64,000 bases of DNA, taken from positions 3,231,501 through 3,295,500 of the forward strand of contig NZ_SRRY01000001.1 of assembly GCF_004792295.1 (NCBI RefSeq), given 5' to 3'. Below, one piece after another: positions 63,530 through 64,000 of the stretch. Position 1 is the stretch's first letter. Each line of letters starts with the position of its first letter. This DNA is from Pseudoalteromonas sp. MEBiC 03607 (lineage in GTDB: Bacteria; Pseudomonadota; Gammaproteobacteria; Enterobacterales; Alteromonadaceae). The notes beneath the pieces are model-generated. The model ran no database searches and was not told where the DNA came from. It was given only the letters and a program-made list of their open reading frames with translations. Made by a program: the position numbers and the translations under genes.

Positions 63530-64000
63530 TTATAAAACAATTATACTCGTTACAAGGTAAGCAATGAAGGTTAATGCGCCGCCGAATAAGGCGTATGGCA
63601 TTTGAGTTTTTACGTGAGTTAATAAGTCACACCCTGATGCAATGGCCGATACCGCGCTGGTATCTGAGATTGGCGAGCAGTGATCGCCAAACACGCCACC
63701 GCCTAAAATAGCGGCAATGACCAATGAAGGTGGTAAACCTAAAGCTTGAATGAGCGGTACACCAATTGGAATAAGAATCGCGAATGTGCCCCATGAGGTA
63801 CCAGTGGTAAATGAAATTACCGCACCGGTTAAGAATAGCACTGGCACAACCAAGTAAATAGGTAAGAAATCACCCACAAGACCAGCTACAAACACACCCG
63901 TACCTAGGTCTTTTAAGCTTGCCCCTAAGGTAAGTGACAACAATACAATTGCTACCAGTGGTAGCAACTCACCCATACCTTTAAAGCCAATATCAACAAG
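63530..64000 (-). CDS. NhaC-family Na+/H+ antiporter, C-terminal part (runs off window)
   Basis: About 156 codons are visible; the frame continues past the right edge with no start (LVDIGFKGMGELLPLVAIVL reads through). Membrane helices dominate. Signature phrases are FTTGTSWGTFAILIPIGVPL and GGGVFGDHCSPISDTSAVSA, typical of the NhaC/TetA-like Na+/H+ antiporter family of marine bacteria. The substrate could also be an organic anion in this superfamily. Confidence 0.85.
   Translation of the reverse strand, partial: LVDIGFKGMGELLPLVAIVLLSLTLGASLKDLGTGVFVAGLVGDFLPIYLVVPVLFLTGAVISFTTGTSWGTFAILIPIGVPLIQALGLPPSLVIAAILGGGVFGDHCSPISDTSAVSAIASGCDLLTHVKTQMPYALFGGALTFIAYLVTSIIVL

Overview
The window reads as a chromosomal segment of a marine gammaproteobacterium of the Alteromonadales, most like Pseudoalteromonas. 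This rests on protein resemblance and gene order (ygfB-pepP-ubiH-ubiI, recX-alaS-lysC-csrA, oadGAB, trmB-rsmC, mutY-yggX), a low to moderate GC content, and DUF3087, DUF2726 and UPF0391 proteins. Genus is an inference; no search was run.

Layout. 1-3338 is the ubiquinone/aminopeptidase operon on the minus strand, followed on the plus strand by a 6S RNA gene (about 3531-3717). An IS3-family element (3743-4989) sits 25 bases beyond it, in a heptamer repeat. 5310-11037 is a tripartite RND efflux operon. 11038-11630 is intergenic repeat DNA with two long heptanucleotide arrays, ending in an orphaned tRNA-operon terminator. 11631-23839 is a 12.2-kb genomic island bounded by a perfect 46-bp direct repeat of the tRNA-Phe 3' end. 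It carries a tyrosine integrase with a DUF4224 partner, a TraG-N conjugation protein with a small membrane partner, a second tyrosine recombinase, unknown genes, a two-winged-helix protein, and an Ec67-like retron. The retron has a reverse transcriptase-TOPRIM fusion gene preceded by an msr-msd RNA locus with perfect 17-bp a1/a2 repeats. 23795-24743 is an alternating tRNA-Phe/tRNA-Thr array (7 genes) with two decayed tRNA-Phe copies next to its promoter.

The remainder is mostly core genome: a BarA-like hybrid kinase, yggX-mutY, trmB, rsmC, a histidine kinase with a YfiR-like protein, convergent arcA and arcB, folE2, mtnN with a CobD/CbiB-like gene, tyrS, an M23 peptidase, the oadGAB sodium pump, csrA-lysC-alaS-recX, ribA, two TonB-domain genes (one behind a clear Fur box), an ECF sigma factor with a probable anti-sigma factor, a PQQ-type sugar dehydrogenase and a truncated NhaC-type antiporter at the right edge.

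The strongest candidate for an undescribed system is the retron in the tRNA-Phe island. Type I-C (Ec67/Eco2-like) retrons are phage-defence systems whose effector, a TOPRIM nuclease-like domain, is fused to the reverse transcriptase; all expected parts are visible. The second unexplained layer is a family of mosaic intergenic repeats (six loci, ten copies of one 26-bp module) and several heptanucleotide arrays, each homogeneous for a different 7-mer.
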